A DNA stretch of 64,000 nucleotides from Alitta virens. Taxonomy: Eukaryota > Annelida > Polychaeta > Phyllodocida > Nereididae. Under the pieces are notes generated by a model. It saw only the letters and a program-made list of their open reading frames with translations. It searched no databases and was not told the origin of the DNA. The stretch is taken from positions 35,467,136 to 35,531,135 of the forward strand of contig OW028580.1 in assembly GCA_932294295.1 (NCBI GenBank), in the 5' to 3' direction. Positions 1-12,962 of this stretch are shown in pieces (positions within the stretch are counted from its first letter, which is position 1; each line of letters starts with the position of its first letter). Made by a program: the position numbers and the translations under genes.

Positions 1-214
1 ACATATTTACCCCATGGGAGGACTGATTCACTTGCCTCAAGATGCACAGACACCGAGTACAAGGGACCGCCAACTTAACATCTTATGCGTTCGACATCCA
101 GCTGAGATGTAGCTTACGAAGAGTGCCCGGGCCTGGGATCGAACCTGGGACTTTCGGCAGAGTTGTCAGTGGGATGGACCTATGCCTTAACCATTATATC
201 ACCCAGCTGTATAT
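1..214 (-). mobile_element. SINE-A copy (tRNA-derived), cut by window start
   Basis: Read on the minus strand, this starts with a tRNA-like head: an A-box-like segment (TGATATAATGGTTAAGGC) and a perfect B box, GGTTCGATCCC, at 135-145. The family body follows ('agctacatctcagctggatg', then 'cttgtactcggtgtct', 'gaggcaagtga', 'cccatggggtaaat'). The same body recurs at 2240, 7255, 20752, 29153, 45147, 48132 and 63896. The tail runs off the left edge. It is a non-coding retroposon; two overlapping open frames here are by-products. Confidence 0.8.
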
Positions 215-1319
215 CACACAAGCTATGGACAGAGTCCCCTGGTATGTCTGCTACAACACCTTTAAGTCACACAGTGCAATCCCAGCAAGGACATTTGTCC
301 CCTGTGAACCACCTAGCACCGCCTGCCTCAGCAGCAAAGATACAAAGACCCATCTGCCAAAGATGCGGTCGACCAAAATGCCTTGTCACCAGGGCAACAC
401 AGTCACACGGACGTCAGCATCACTGCTCGGGGATGAAGATGCTGCAGCTTCAGAGGCTGTTGGGGCTTACTGTAACAAAACAAAATTGGCCTCAGGCATC
501 ACTTTATGCATTGCATCACATCAAAAGCTAATTGTATTCCTAGGCTACTTTGCACTTAACGTACATTTTCACCAAATGTGTGAAATAGGATGACAAATAT
601 AGATATTCACATGGCAATCCGACATAAGTGTTATTTTGTATTTAAGCACGAAGTTTGGTCATAACTTCCTATGATAAAAAGCAATCAGCTTACAAAAAAA
701 AAAGAAAAGAAAAAAATAGAAAAAAAAAGGATAGAAAATGCAGTTTAATATACATTTTCCAAACCTTAAGACCACTGATCACTACAGATAAACCTGTGTG
801 ATATGGATAAAGAGATAACATAATGACACTCGGTGCATTCACAACTATCACTTTGTGAGTAAATGCACCGTGAAAAACCTGTACTCAAGAATATAGGTGC
901 ACTATCTAAGATATCAAAGACACAAAGACAGCAAGATGCAAGACATGTCACACCCGAGTGTCACGATTTCCGGTGTCTCAAAGTGGCGAAGAATGTTGGG
1001 TACTCACCCAGTTCCGTGACAATTAGTCACGCATGAGTTGATGCTCTAATCCTGTGTATTTTCAGTTGGGTTATTGCACATATATTTGCACGATCAATTT
1101 GACAAAGCAACACAGCAAGCAAGAGCCATAATGTCGTCAATTACTATTGTACTACATTATACAGTCGCCAGGTTATTGCATAAAATGATTTACCTCATGT
1201 AATTAGAGAGTATACTGGTATCGATGATTTTAAGAGTAAGGCCAAATGTTTTATATGGGTGCTGTATATCAGCTTTTAATTAATTGTTTTTGACACTGTT
1301 GTACATTTTATGTTATAAC
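215..1319. other. Gene-free AT-rich DNA
   Basis: No coding frame or repeat family was recognised. An A-rich purine tract lies at about 693-738. Short open frames here have no protein-like features or convincing splice sites. Confidence 0.6.
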
Positions 1320-1407
1320 AGGGCCATGTTGAAAAATAGATTTTATTGTCTGAACTTGTCACCCTGTAAAAATATGTTTTTATAAATAAATAAATTTAAA
1401 CAAATAA
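1320..1407 (+). mobile_element. Possible LINE 3' end
   Basis: The sequence ends in 'taaataaataaattt' after 'caccctgtaaaaatatg', a layout typical of 3' ends of CR1/L2-like non-LTR elements with short tandem tails. No reverse transcriptase frame is present. The assignment rests only on the tail pattern and is weak. Confidence 0.25.
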
Positions 1408-1656
1408 AGACAGCTTGTTGGTGCTGTGGTAAAGCTCCTGACCAGCTCTTCTGAAAGTCACGGGTCTGACTCTCAACCTAAGTGAACTTTAACAACTGGG
1501 TCTCAGCTTGTAATTTACAAAAACAAGTTGGCATTGGTACTTGGTTCCTATGCCCAGGCAAGTATATGACAACAGTAGCCCTACCCATGTTCACCAGTTC
1601 TATCATCCAAGCCTATCATTTCATCATTACGTCTGCATGTGGGAGATAGTCACATA
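1408..1656 (+). mobile_element. Diverged SINE-A-like copy
   Basis: The head resembles a tRNA: an A-box-like 'ttggtgctgtggtaaagc' and a degenerate B box 'gggtctgactctc'. The 3' part 'catttcatcattacgtctgc' matches the SINE-A 3' region, which reads 'tctcatcattacgtctgcc' in better copies. An (ATTCT)n run follows directly and may be its tail. Confidence 0.55.
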
Positions 1657-1696
1657 ACTTATTCTATTCTATTTTATTCTATTCTATTCTATTCTC
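1657..1696 (+). repeat. (ATTCT)n pentanucleotide microsatellite
   Basis: About seven units with one interruption, directly after a SINE-A-like 3' end. This fits an origin as a retroposon tail. Confidence 0.85.
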
Positions 1697-1835
1697 CTTT
1701 TTAGCACTAGTACTATAAGAAATAAAATATATTTCCAGACAATCCAAAACCATCTTCACTATAACTGCTGACAAGTCCTTTTCTCACAGATACACCCCAG
1801 AACCAATTGCTGACCTACTTTCTGGGCCCCTCTCT

Positions 1836-2099
1836 TTGCAATTACACCCCACCCTCCTCTTTTTAGAACACCCTGGGCTAAAGAACCCGGATGGAAGTGA
1901 TCCTTTTCTGCGATGTGGCCCACTGCTTGCTAGTAATCATCTCCTTCTCATTGATTCCTTAATAGAAGACTTAGTAGGAAGGGCTTTGTGCTTGCTGGGT
2001 GCTTGTCTAATTGTTCACTCAGGAGTTTTAGGACTATTGGGGAAATGTAAGAGGCAAATAAAAGAGGGAAATAAAAGAGGGATACAAAGAGAGAAATAG
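1836..2099 (+). other. Open frame of 87 codons, probably not a gene
   Basis: The frame starts at an ATG and has a Leu-rich stretch, ending in Lys/Arg from an AAAGAGGG-rich purine run. I see no family motif and no convincing splice sites. It lies between two SINE copies. A chance frame is the simplest reading. Confidence 0.15.
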
Positions 2100-2239
2100 A
2101 AGAAAGAGGGACCAGAGGCAACTAGCAATGCAGGCAATTTCAGGTTATGCAGTCAAGGAAGCTGCAAGAGTAGAGAATCACAAAATGTGGTTACTAATAG
2201 ATAACTTTAATGTTATCAATAGTTAAGGTATTTCCCATC

Positions 2240-2508
2240 TACGTGGTGTAGTGGTTAGGGAATTGGCTTTTCACTCTGAAGGTGTCAGGTCTGATTCCCT
2301 AGTAGGTGCTCTGTATGAGCTAACTATCAGCTAAAAGTCCCCTTGTATCCCATCATTATATTTGTCTCTAAAAGTTGGTCATACAAGTTGGCTGAAGGAT
2401 TTGTCTCTAAAAGTTGGTCATACAAGTTGGCTGAAGGGTAGCTTAGCAGAAAAGCAGGCGGTGCTGCGATTATCGTACCAGAGTCAGACCAGTATCACTG
2501 AGACGAAA
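2240..2508 (+). mobile_element. SINE-A copy with internal 39-bp duplication
   Basis: The head carries 'gtggtgtagtggttaggg' (A box) and 'caggtctgattccct' (degenerate B box). The far end 'cagaccagtatcactgagac' is the family 3' signature, also seen at 24685 and 45670. Inside is a perfect 39-bp tandem duplication, 2360-2398 and 2399-2437. Confidence 0.75.
2360..2437 (+). repeat. 39-bp perfect tandem duplication
   Basis: Two identical 39-base units beginning 'atttgtctctaaaagttggt' sit head to tail inside a SINE-A copy. Identity implies a recent event compared with the age of the host SINE. Confidence 0.95.
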
Positions 2509-3250
2509 AGCAATGGTGAACGTTTATGAGGCTCTTTTATATTAACTCTTTACCTTTTTGCTACCCCTCTTTACCCCCTTTCTCCTTTCCTGCCTTTTAT
2601 CTCTTTACTACCATCTATGCCAACCCAACACACCTCATCCTTTACTTTCCATCCCAATTCCAACCCCCATCCCACCCAGCCTGCAGCAGCACCAGCAGCA
2701 GCAGCATTTTTGCTCCATGTAGCGGTCATCAAGCACTGACTGGACCATAGTGCCCCATGGGAGCTATCTGGCTAATGCCTCCATCACTGACCACATTAAG
2801 TTCCTCAACTCAATTTGTATCAGATTGCTTGGCGTACAGCCCACCAGAAATCAACTGATCAGTGCCACACCCTTAACTGCCCTCTGAGCACCCCCTGAGT
2901 ACCCCCTGTGCACCCTCTGTGCACCCCTGGACAACACAACTCTGCAGCAGGAAGGGTAGGAGCTACTAGGAACTGCTAGGGACTACCAGGAAGGAAGTGG
3001 GGCCATTAGTTTAAAGAGAGCAATTGCAATCACCATTTAACTACGCATTGTAGTGGAGCCCTCAATGCCATGCCACTCCCCTATTCAATGTTGGTGCCCT
3101 GGTAGCTAGTCTTGCACTATCTGTAGTAAAGTTGGGTAGACAATCGTAGCATTGAGTTTCTATAAACAAAGAGTTTGTAAGGCAGAGGCATTAACAACTG
3201 GTAACAGTGTTATAGTTTCATGTTATAACACTTTTTTCATATGGATATAT
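2509..3250. other. Gene-free; pyrimidine-rich patch and short C-rich repeats
   Basis: At 2530-2680 the plus strand is rich in T and C. At 2886-2931 there are four loose 11-12-bp units of the type 'gcaccccctga'. The 74-codon frame at 2526 reflects the pyrimidine bias. Nothing else was recognised. Confidence 0.55.
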
Positions 3251-5208
<1,958 letters not shown>

Positions 5209-5345
5209 TAAATACATTTACACAGGCACCCTTTGCAAACACCCTTCACATAGTTCATTTCCTGTGGACACCCCTACAAACACCAGGAGTCGCCAGTGGT
5301 TGCTCACATGATCACATGACCAAAGATGGCGTCTGATGAGAAGAT

Positions 5346-5389
5346 CCCGGATGTCACGCCCGCATCTCACATGGAATGAGACATCCGGG
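5346..5389. repeat. Inverted repeat, 10-bp perfect arms
   Basis: CCCGGATGTC at 5346-5355 pairs with GACATCCGGG at 5380-5389 across a 24-base loop. It lies in a small GC-rich patch next to the TAC array. No terminator-like T run follows. Confidence 0.7.
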
Positions 5390-7149
5390 CCCTTGGCCTA
5401 TCATAGCATGTCACAAGCAATAGAAACCCAAATGCCCTGATTAGCCCAAATGGCTCCTTAAGATGGGCTTAAACATACATGTTGACCACTGGGCAATGCT
5501 GGCTGACCACTGGAATATGTGGAATTTGTGGACAGCTAATATTGGATACAGATATATTCTAATTATTTAGGTCTCGCTCTGTAGAGTCTGTACATTTTAA
5601 TAATAACTAATAAAAACAACGGATAATAACTGAAAAAGATCATAGATATGCCACCTATCTCATGTAGCACCTCTCCGTAAAGAATGTTTAGCATTGCCTC
5701 AGGACGTCATATCAAATCATTTCATATCTTAGTAGGCCTACTACTGATCTGAAGATTGATCAGTTATGTATCTAAGAAGCAGGAAAAAAATCCACAAAGG
5801 CTTTGATTGCAATTACACTCTACACTTCCAACAAAGCTTAAACAACACTAGTCTAACACTTGCTTGGCCACCAATTACAAGTTGCATTGTACCACCAACC
5901 ATGGAATGGCCGGTCATTCAGTTGAACCAGGCATTAAGATCACCTCTTAATTGAAGTGTAATCCTCTAAGTGGGGTCTCATCGTGATATCCAGTGTCTTT
6001 CATTGCCATTTCCAAACTAAATATTTCATTTCAATGTACAATCTAAAATGCTGAAATCTGTTTGGTAGGGTCTGCAGGGATTTGAATGAAAAAAATATTT
6101 CTGGGGGCACCCCAACTTTCTTAGGGGTGTCTCCACCTGTATATACTTTTTTCTTTTTGTACACGTATACAGGAAATAAACGTGTCTGAGTCTGAAGTCA
6201 CAAAAGGGAAGAGCTCTCTTCCAATTGTATTGCTAGTACACGTAACACCATCTTGATATATTATGACCACTTTGGAAGGTTGAAATGTATTTGCAATCAA
6301 AGCCAAAAGATTCTCTCAGACATAAAATGACTGTTCAAAATTGCCTATTTTTCATCATAGTCTACAGCCGAATAGAATTGTGTCCTTAATTACATTCTAA
6401 AGCCTTTTCTCTTAAATGGAAATTTGAATCACGATATTGTATCATATTGCTAATACACACACATAGTTAAAAAAGATTGGCTTTACATAATATCAAGAAA
6501 TTTTAGTTCGTGCTGAATGAGGATACTCTAATTGAATAAAAAAATTTATGAAACATCTAATGATGACATTTATGGCGTCAGATTACTATATCTTGAATAG
6601 ACCAATCCTTTAGTATATATCTTAGATATACATTTTACCAAAATTTGAATAAATTGATACATTTAAAATATCTACATATACCAAATGAACATATTTTATA
6701 TAATTTTTTCAGTTACGCTGATTTGAAGCCTGAGATGAATATACCTTTATCTGACGTCAGAGGTAGACGTAATGATGAGATGACTAAAATTGCGCAGGTC
6801 CAGCCATATTGCTTATTCAGTCATATACTGCATCTGATATTAAAGTACAGTCAAAATCGGATATAGGCCCCTAACTAGAATCATTCAATTCGCAAATTGT
6901 CTTGAATATTGATTTATAAATATAAGTTTATATGAGTTTCACTGTACATCATTTTGTAATAAAAGAAGGTAAATAGATTGCGAAATAAAAAGCCACATCA
7001 TTCATTCGCGAATTATGCGAGACTTAACAATGATAATAGCAATTTAAAAGTTCAAGTAACACTACTGATATACATGTATAATAACTGTACAGAGCCACAT
7101 TAATTACTGCCAAATGCAATGAAGTGCAGCCAAATCGAGTTATAACCAT
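5390..7149. other. Gene-free AT-rich DNA with a SINE-A relic
   Basis: At about 6718-6790, 'gaggtagacgtaatgatgag' and flanking bases match the SINE-A 3' region on the minus strand. Nothing else was recognised. The frames at 5766, 6121 and 6645 have no protein-like features. Confidence 0.5.
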
Positions 7150-7190
<41 letters not shown>

Positions 7191-7211
7191 GTAGATAGAT
7201 AGATAGGTAGT

Positions 7212-7244
<33 letters not shown>

Positions 7245-7254
7245 CGATAGATAT
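7150..7254. repeat. (GATA)n microsatellite, tail of a SINE-A
   Basis: About 25 GATA units with GGTA and GTTA variants. It abuts the 3' end of the minus-strand SINE-A at 7255. The same SINE end precedes (TCTA)n at 8811, so the array is best explained as the retroposon tail. Confidence 0.9.
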
Positions 7255-7561
7255 GGAAAGTGCAGCCCTCTAAGGCAAGTTCTTGCCGCTATCGAAGGGT
7301 GATTGATGAGGGACCGCCAATTTAACGTCTCATCCGAACTACATTCCAGATAGCATTCCAAATCGTATCAACGTTGGCACAATGTCAGCAATGTCAAAAC
7401 GATGTTGTACCGATGGCGGCCGATATAGAAACTATGCTAGCCCGATTTGGAATGCTATCTGGGATCCAGCTGGGATGATGCTCATGAAAGGTGCCCGGGA
7501 CTAGGATTGAACCCGGGTCCTTCAGAGGAGCATGGCTTACCACTAGACCACCAAGCTGCCA
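7255..7561 (-). mobile_element. SINE-A copy carrying a nested MITE-1
   Basis: On the minus strand the head reads 'ggtggtctagtggtaagcc' (A box), with a B box GGGTTCAATCC at 7505-7515, then 'cacctttcatgagcatcatc'. The body is split at 7345-7463 by a MITE-1 element and resumes with 'gagggaccgccaatttaacg'. It ends in 'gccgctatcgaagggtg' and 'cagccctctaaggcaagttc' next to the GATA tail. Its intact structure and clean interruption make it the best reference copy for the GATA-tailed subtype. Confidence 0.88.
7345..7463. mobile_element. MITE-1 copy a, inserted in SINE-A
   Basis: A 119-bp element with near-perfect terminal inverted repeats: CCAGATAGCATTCCAAATCG at the left and the complement of CCCAGATAGCATTCCAAAT at the right. 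It is flanked by AT at 7343-7344 and 7464-7465. Removing it and one AT restores the uninterrupted SINE sequence 'acatccagctgg'. Two other copies lie at 30015 and 45488. It has no coding capacity. Confidence 0.9.
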
Positions 7562-8496
7562 TTATTTTGTGACCTCACGATTTACCTTGCTTAAGTGACT
7601 TTTAAAGTCAATTTAAGGATAAGAAAGCTAACTAAATTGTTTGAAAACAGTGTTAACAGGCCAATAATTGCCTTTAATTGGCTTCAAAACATAAAAAATC
7701 TACTTATGGATGACCAGGAATTAAAAATAGTGGTGACGTTGCAAGCAACTTGCCAAGTAAACAGGACTACACTTCGTTGCATCCGGCTGTAATGCAATGG
7801 CAATGTGCATTGTGATTACATAGCATCCATGTTCATAAAGCATTGCACCATACACAGCATCCTTTCAGCAGCTGCATCATCATTCAGTCACCGCATCCAA
7901 TAAATCTTTGGCTTTTCCTGACTAACAGGAACTTGAGAAAGAAGAACGACCATAAGAAACTATGATTATTTAATGTGACCCATTGTGATTAAGAGCTTCA
8001 CAAGTTTGTCTTTGTTTATACTGTAGTGATAAATCATGGGATATTTTTGTTCCAGATCTTTTGACTTTTAAATCCAGAGAAGAAAATACGACCGGAACTA
8101 ATTTTATTAAAATATGCACAAAAAAAAAATCAAGGTGTTACTACGCCTTACACAGGCGCCCCTAGCGTCAAAATCTGACACTAATCTTCAATAATTAGAA
8201 TGACTGACGGATGCCACATATATAATACGTAATTACGTATCACGTCATGAGTAAAAGGTACATATAATGGATGCCTAAATTGTCATGTTCTCACACATTT
8301 TCATATTAGTTATTGCATTACAAATTGAGACAATGTTACTATCATATAGATGACTTAGATCATGTATGTTCTTCACACCCATACTTTACCTTTATACTAT
8401 ATACAAAGTGTTTGACATTGACTTGTGCATGTTTTACTGACTACAAATGTAACTGCCTATAATCTCACAAAACAGGACCTTCACAGTTACCTTAAG
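7562..8496. other. Gene-free AT-rich DNA; one perfect palindrome
   Basis: TACGTAATTACGTA at 8226-8239 is a perfect 14-bp palindrome, with a nearby CACGTCATGA. The 65-codon frame at 7595 has no recognisable features. Confidence 0.5.
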
Positions 8497-8640
8497 AGTG
8501 GAGTATTCACTTGCTCCAGCATACACACAATGTACAAGGCACCATCATTTATGACTCAGACAGGTTATGTCAACAGATGAGATTCATATTTGTGCTTGGG
8601 CATGCAGAGAATCGCACCCATGGTCCTCACCATCTTCAAT
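8497..8640 (-). mobile_element. Degraded SINE-A fragment
   Basis: 'gtattcacttgctccagcat' and 'tgtacaaggcaccatcattt' correspond to the minus-strand family segments 'tacttgcctcagcatagaca' and 'gtacaaggcacctccaattt'. The head is too diverged to call. Confidence 0.5.
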
Positions 8641-8676
8641 AATCAATATCCTAAAACAGTAATCTGCCACTCAGGT

Positions 8677-8810
8677 CCATGCTGAGGCAAGTAAAAGATC
8701 CCAACCATGGGGTTAATGTGTAACATGGGTGGACCACTCCTCCCTCTCTCTCTGTCTCTCTCTCTCTCTCACCTAGTCAATCAACACTCGATAGCAGCAA
8801 GAACTTGCCA
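8677..8810 (+). mobile_element. SINE-A 3' part with TCTA tail
   Basis: 'gctgaggcaagtaaaagatc' and 'gtgtaacatgggtgg' are family body segments. After a (CT)n run at 8742-8771 comes 'cgatagcagcaagaacttgc', the same 3' signature as in the copy at 7255, then the TCTA array. The head is missing. Confidence 0.75.
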
Positions 8811-8900
8811 TATCTATCTGTCTATCTATCTATCTATCTATCAAACTATCTATCTATCTATATATCTATCTATCCATCTATCTATCTATCTCTCTCTCTC
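8811..8900. repeat. (TCTA)n microsatellite, SINE-A tail
   Basis: About 20 units, directly downstream of the SINE-A 3' signature. It is the reverse complement of the GATA array at 7150, at the equivalent position in an oppositely oriented copy. Confidence 0.9.
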
Positions 8901-9748
8901 ATGAGTTCTATGAATAAGATGAGCTCACTCCAAATCTAGTACTTCAGTTTGCAAGGAGAGTGCCGAGGTCAGCACAGTTTCCAGATCTTCCTAGCAATTA
9001 CAGCTAATCTGGTTATGCGTCTGATTTGGCAAAGTTAAGCTACGGTCTCTTGGTCATAGAGAATGTCAATATGGCGGATAGGCGAATCAGCTCATGATCA
9101 GCATCCTCGGTTCATCTCTATCTGACCTCTCTCTTTGTGATTCTGTTATTCTGCTGCTGCAGCAGCAGCCATCAGCAGCCCAATTGATGCGTTCACAACA
9201 CAAGATGCTGATGTGCAAAATTTGCATTTACCAAATTCGCAACAGTTAAATTAATGATGATATAGATCTGTTGGGAATTGGAAACAAAGTTTAATTTAGT
9301 CATTAAAAAATATAATGACTATAAAGCCATCAATATGCACACAATAGCAAAGATTTAGACTACCAATACAGATAAGGATAAGGAGAAGAGATCTTTATTA
9401 AAGTGACATGTGAAAATATACAATGAGTTTGAATAAATATTAGCTTTAACAGGATTACACCTCTAATAATTCTAATTATTGTGTATACATTAAATTGTGT
9501 CTTAGTTGCATTGCTTTACTAACATATCTCGCTGTTTCTACTTGAGAATCTCTATTTAAATACAGGAATTTTTCAAAAACATCAAGTGCTACAAATGAAG
9601 GAAATGACATGATAACTTTCTGATATAGTTCCATATCAATACAGCATCCAATTGCTATCAGTACATTTTGCTGTTATGAATCAGACAGGGGGCCATGATA
9701 TCCTTAACAATAAGGTAGGATAGCTAGGATCGTTCAGATCTATGAATG
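8901..9748. other. Gene-free DNA
   Basis: A short GCTGCTGCAGCAGCAGC palindromic triplet run lies near 9152-9168. Nothing else was recognised. Confidence 0.5.
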
Positions 9749-10848
9749 CTTCATAATTACTTCAGGTTTACTTAAGGTTTACTTCAGGTTTACTTCATAA
9801 TTACTTCAGGTTTACTTCATAATTACTTCAGGTTTACTTCATAATTACTTCAGGTTTACTTCATAATTACTTCAGGTTTACTTCATAATTACTTCAGGTT
9901 TACTTTATAATTACTTCAGGTTTACTTCATAATTACTTCAGGTTTACTTAAGGTTTACTTCATAATTACTTCAGGTTTACTTAAGGTTTACTTCATAATT
10001 ACTTCAGGTTTACTTCATAATTACTTCAGGTTTACTTCATAATTACTTCAGGTTTACTTCATAATTACTTCAGGTTTACTTCATAATTACTTCAGGTTTA
10101 CTTCATAATTACTTCAGGTTTACTTTATAATTACTTCAGGTTTACTTCATAATTACTTCAGGTTTACTTAAGGTTTACTTCATAATTACTTCAGGTTTAC
10201 TTCATAATTACTTCAGGTTTACTTCATAATTACTTCAGGTTTACTTTATAATTACTTCAGGTTTACTTCATAATTACTTCAGGTTTACTTCAGGTTTACT
10301 TCATAATTACTTCAGGTTTACTTCATAATTACTTCAGGTTTACTTCATAATTACTTCAGGTTTACTTCATAATTACTTCAGGTTTACTTCATAATTACTT
10401 CAGGTTTACTTCATAGTTACTTCAGGTTTACTTCATAGTTACTTCAGGTTTACTTCATAATTACTTCAGGTTTACTTCATAATTACTTCAGGTTTACTTT
10501 ATAATTACTTCAGGTTTACTTCATAATTACTTCAGGTTTACTTCAGGTTTACTTCATAATTACTTCAGGTTTACTTCATAATTACTTCAGGTTTACTTCA
10601 TAATTACTTCAGGTTTACTTCATAATTACTTCAGGTTTACTTCAGGTTTACTTCATAATTACTTCAGGTTTACTTCATAATTACTTCAGGTTTACTTCAT
10701 AATTACTTCAGGTTTACTTCAGGTTTACACAATGATTTGTCTTCATAATTACTTCAGGTTTACTTCAGGTTTACACAATGATTTGTCTTCATAATTACTT
10801 CAGGTTTACTTCAGGTTTACTTCAGGTTTACACAATGATTTGTCTTCA
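9749..10848. repeat. 1.1-kb minisatellite of 11-bp modules (22-bp unit)
   Basis: The main 22-bp unit is two related 11-mers, TTTACTTCAGG and TTACTTCATAA. Variants TTTACTTAAGG, CATAG for CATAA, and extra TTTACTTCAGG modules create higher-order blocks. At the 3' end (about 10710-10848) the unit acquires 'cacaatgatttgtc', present three times. Roughly 48 22-bp units fit the length. Confidence 0.95.
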
Positions 10849-10972
10849 AATGAATGAAGTTTGATGAGGTTTGGAGTTAAGATTGATCGCTGGATGGTGT
10901 TTTAAAGTTACAACTCGTTAGTTTCAATATGAGGCATTTCTGCCTTTATCAGTTGTTTATGTCGATCTTATA

Positions 10973-11115
10973 TTATTTCTTTTTTTTCTTTTTTCGTTAT
11001 TTCTTCTTTTCTTTCTTCCTTCCTTTCTTCTTTCCTTCTTTATTTCTATCTTTCTTTTTATTATTTTTATTTTTTCTCTCTCTCTTTCTTCCTTTCTTTT
11101 TTTACTTTCTTTCAT
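10973..11115 (+). repeat. Polypyrimidine tract (T/C), about 140 bp
   Basis: Almost uninterrupted T and C on the plus strand, with short mirror-like blocks such as ctttcttccttcctttc. A 115-codon Phe/Leu/Ser-rich frame overlaps it and is a composition artefact. Such tracts can form triplex DNA, but nothing here shows that this one does. Confidence 0.85.
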
Positions 11116-11524
11116 CAGTCTCTGTCTCTCTCATATGTCTGTCTTCCAAATTGAGCTATCTGAATTTAAAGATATTTTTAATAGTAAAGTTCTCTTCTGG
11201 TAGAGTTCCTTCTGACTGCCTACGAGATAACTCATCCCATTTATCACATCCTCCCTCCTCTTTTTTTGATGACTGAAGCCGGAATAATGACCAGTGGTCG
11301 ATGTTTATGGCGGCCAGAAAATGGCTACAACGATTTTTGGGCTGCTGCTTTTTTCATCCCATGTTTTCCGCCATAAATCGCTTGTTGTAATCAGTGGAAA
11401 TGGTGATATGAGGAAAAGGTTTGATAGGGGCTATTGGGGGCTATTGGACCCTTGGATTAATGGCTTGGAAAGGAGTCATCTGCTCTGGCCCTAAAAATCT
11501 GACTGACCAAAAATGGCACTACTC
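11116..11524. other. Gene-free DNA
   Basis: The 66-codon frame at 11294 has no recognisable motif. Nothing else was seen. Confidence 0.45.
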
Positions 11525-11738
11525 ATGCAAGACCATTGATGAAAAACCATAGATGCAAGACCATTGATAAAGGACCATTGATGTAAGACCATCGATGTAA
11601 GGCCACTGATGTAAGGCCATTGATGCAATACCATAGATGCTAGGCCATTGATGTAAGACCATTGATGCAATACCACTGATGTAAGGCCATTGACGTAAGA
11701 CCACTGACCATCCTTGTAAAATCATTGATGTAAGACCA
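11525..11738. repeat. 15-bp minisatellite, about 14 units
   Basis: The unit is close to GACCATTGATGTAAG with scattered substitutions. Because 15 is a multiple of three, two minus-strand frames stay open and give a 5-residue pattern (MVLHQ/W-like). There is no sign that they are translated. Confidence 0.9.
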
Positions 11739-12854
11739 GAGTAGCACCAAAAGACATGTTGTAATTTTTCTCAGTCATCTGGTAAAAAGGGTGATACAAG
11801 TAACAATTGCTGTATTTCACGGGTTAATATCCCTCGCATGTGGACCTTTTATAGCAGCGTCTGGTCTAGTTGTAAAACAACCTTAAATGTGTTTTTATGT
11901 CTAGTAAATGTTGTTCACTTTTATTAGCCAATCAGGACAGCTATAAGCCAATACAGGCTATGTAGAATGGCCGATTATGGCCATGAAAGACCAGTTTTAT
12001 TTTTTACTTCAAAGTTGTTTTCCTTCTATTGCTGTCTTTGTAATCAAATATGGTGCTATCAGGAATAATAATAGGAACTTTCATTGTCCTACGTGTCATG
12101 TATTTTATGTGAGAAGAAATCTGACAGTAAATGTAAGTCAAAATCTGAAGGTTTGTCAATGGGATGACTCATGACCCCTATGCTAACGCACAGGGATCTT
12201 CAGGGTTAAATTTGAACAGAGATTACAGCAGAATGTCGATTATATGTTAACCGAGGTTATGGTACACGACAAGATTAAATTAACAACACAGTGAGTAAGT
12301 AAATTAGAGTGCACAATTTACATCAGTGTGTGAGCAAATTATCGTATTGCTTTTCTTTCAACAACAAGAGTGAATTGACATAAAATGGGCCACAATTCGT
12401 TGTCCTCTGAATATGGTCTAAAATGGAGATCAAACATGAGCATTGACAGTGCCCTCCTGAACAACAGTCATGCTTCCAAACAACTTCAGTTGCACGTTGT
12501 TCTAGAATAGTTGATATATTTCACCGCAACAAGCGTCAAACTCTGGAAATAACTGTAACAAGCCTGACATATTTTAGATCTTGTTCCAAGATTGTGAATT
12601 TCTATTTATGGCTGGTGCCGTGATCCAATACCATTTGTCATGAACCACAGCTGCCTGACAATCTGTCTTTGAGTCGACATGGTTAAATGTTACACTTTTT
12701 GTTTCCTTTACAAATTGTTTTGGCTAGACAGTATGAGATGGCACACACAAGACTAGCTAACACACTCAGGACAGGCATTCATATTTACTTTAGATAGACA
12801 TGCAAACCATAAGACAGCGAAAGTAGCATCCATGCTACTCTGATGTAGGGGCTA
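11739..12854. other. Gene-free DNA
   Basis: A GTAAGT after 'gacagtaaat' near 12131 has no convincing upstream acceptor. Nothing else was recognised. Confidence 0.45.
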
Positions 12855-12962
12855 ATGACTCGGTATACGCCCATACTTTTTAGTGGGAGACAAGCATCAC
12901 TGCTTATTTTATTGTTCTTGTAGACCGACTGGAAAAAAAGATTTATCTTATCTTATATTTAG
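12855..12962 (+). mobile_element. Possible retroelement 3' end
   Basis: 'ttgttcttgtagaccgactg' is followed by an A run and an (ATCTT)n-like tail. The layout resembles a non-LTR 3' end. There is no coding frame and no second copy in the window, so support is weak. Confidence 0.2.

Noticed and set aside
6699..6866. Exon after 'attttttcag' at 6711
   Set aside because: The following sequence aligns with the SINE-A 3' region on the minus strand, so the open frame is a SINE relic.
7140..7361. 73-codon minus-strand frame with Ser-Ile-Tyr-Leu repeats; similar frames at 8707, 22794 and 22810
   Set aside because: Translation of TCTA/GATA microsatellites.
10929..11276. 115-codon Phe-rich protein
   Set aside because: Created by the polypyrimidine tract; no further evidence.
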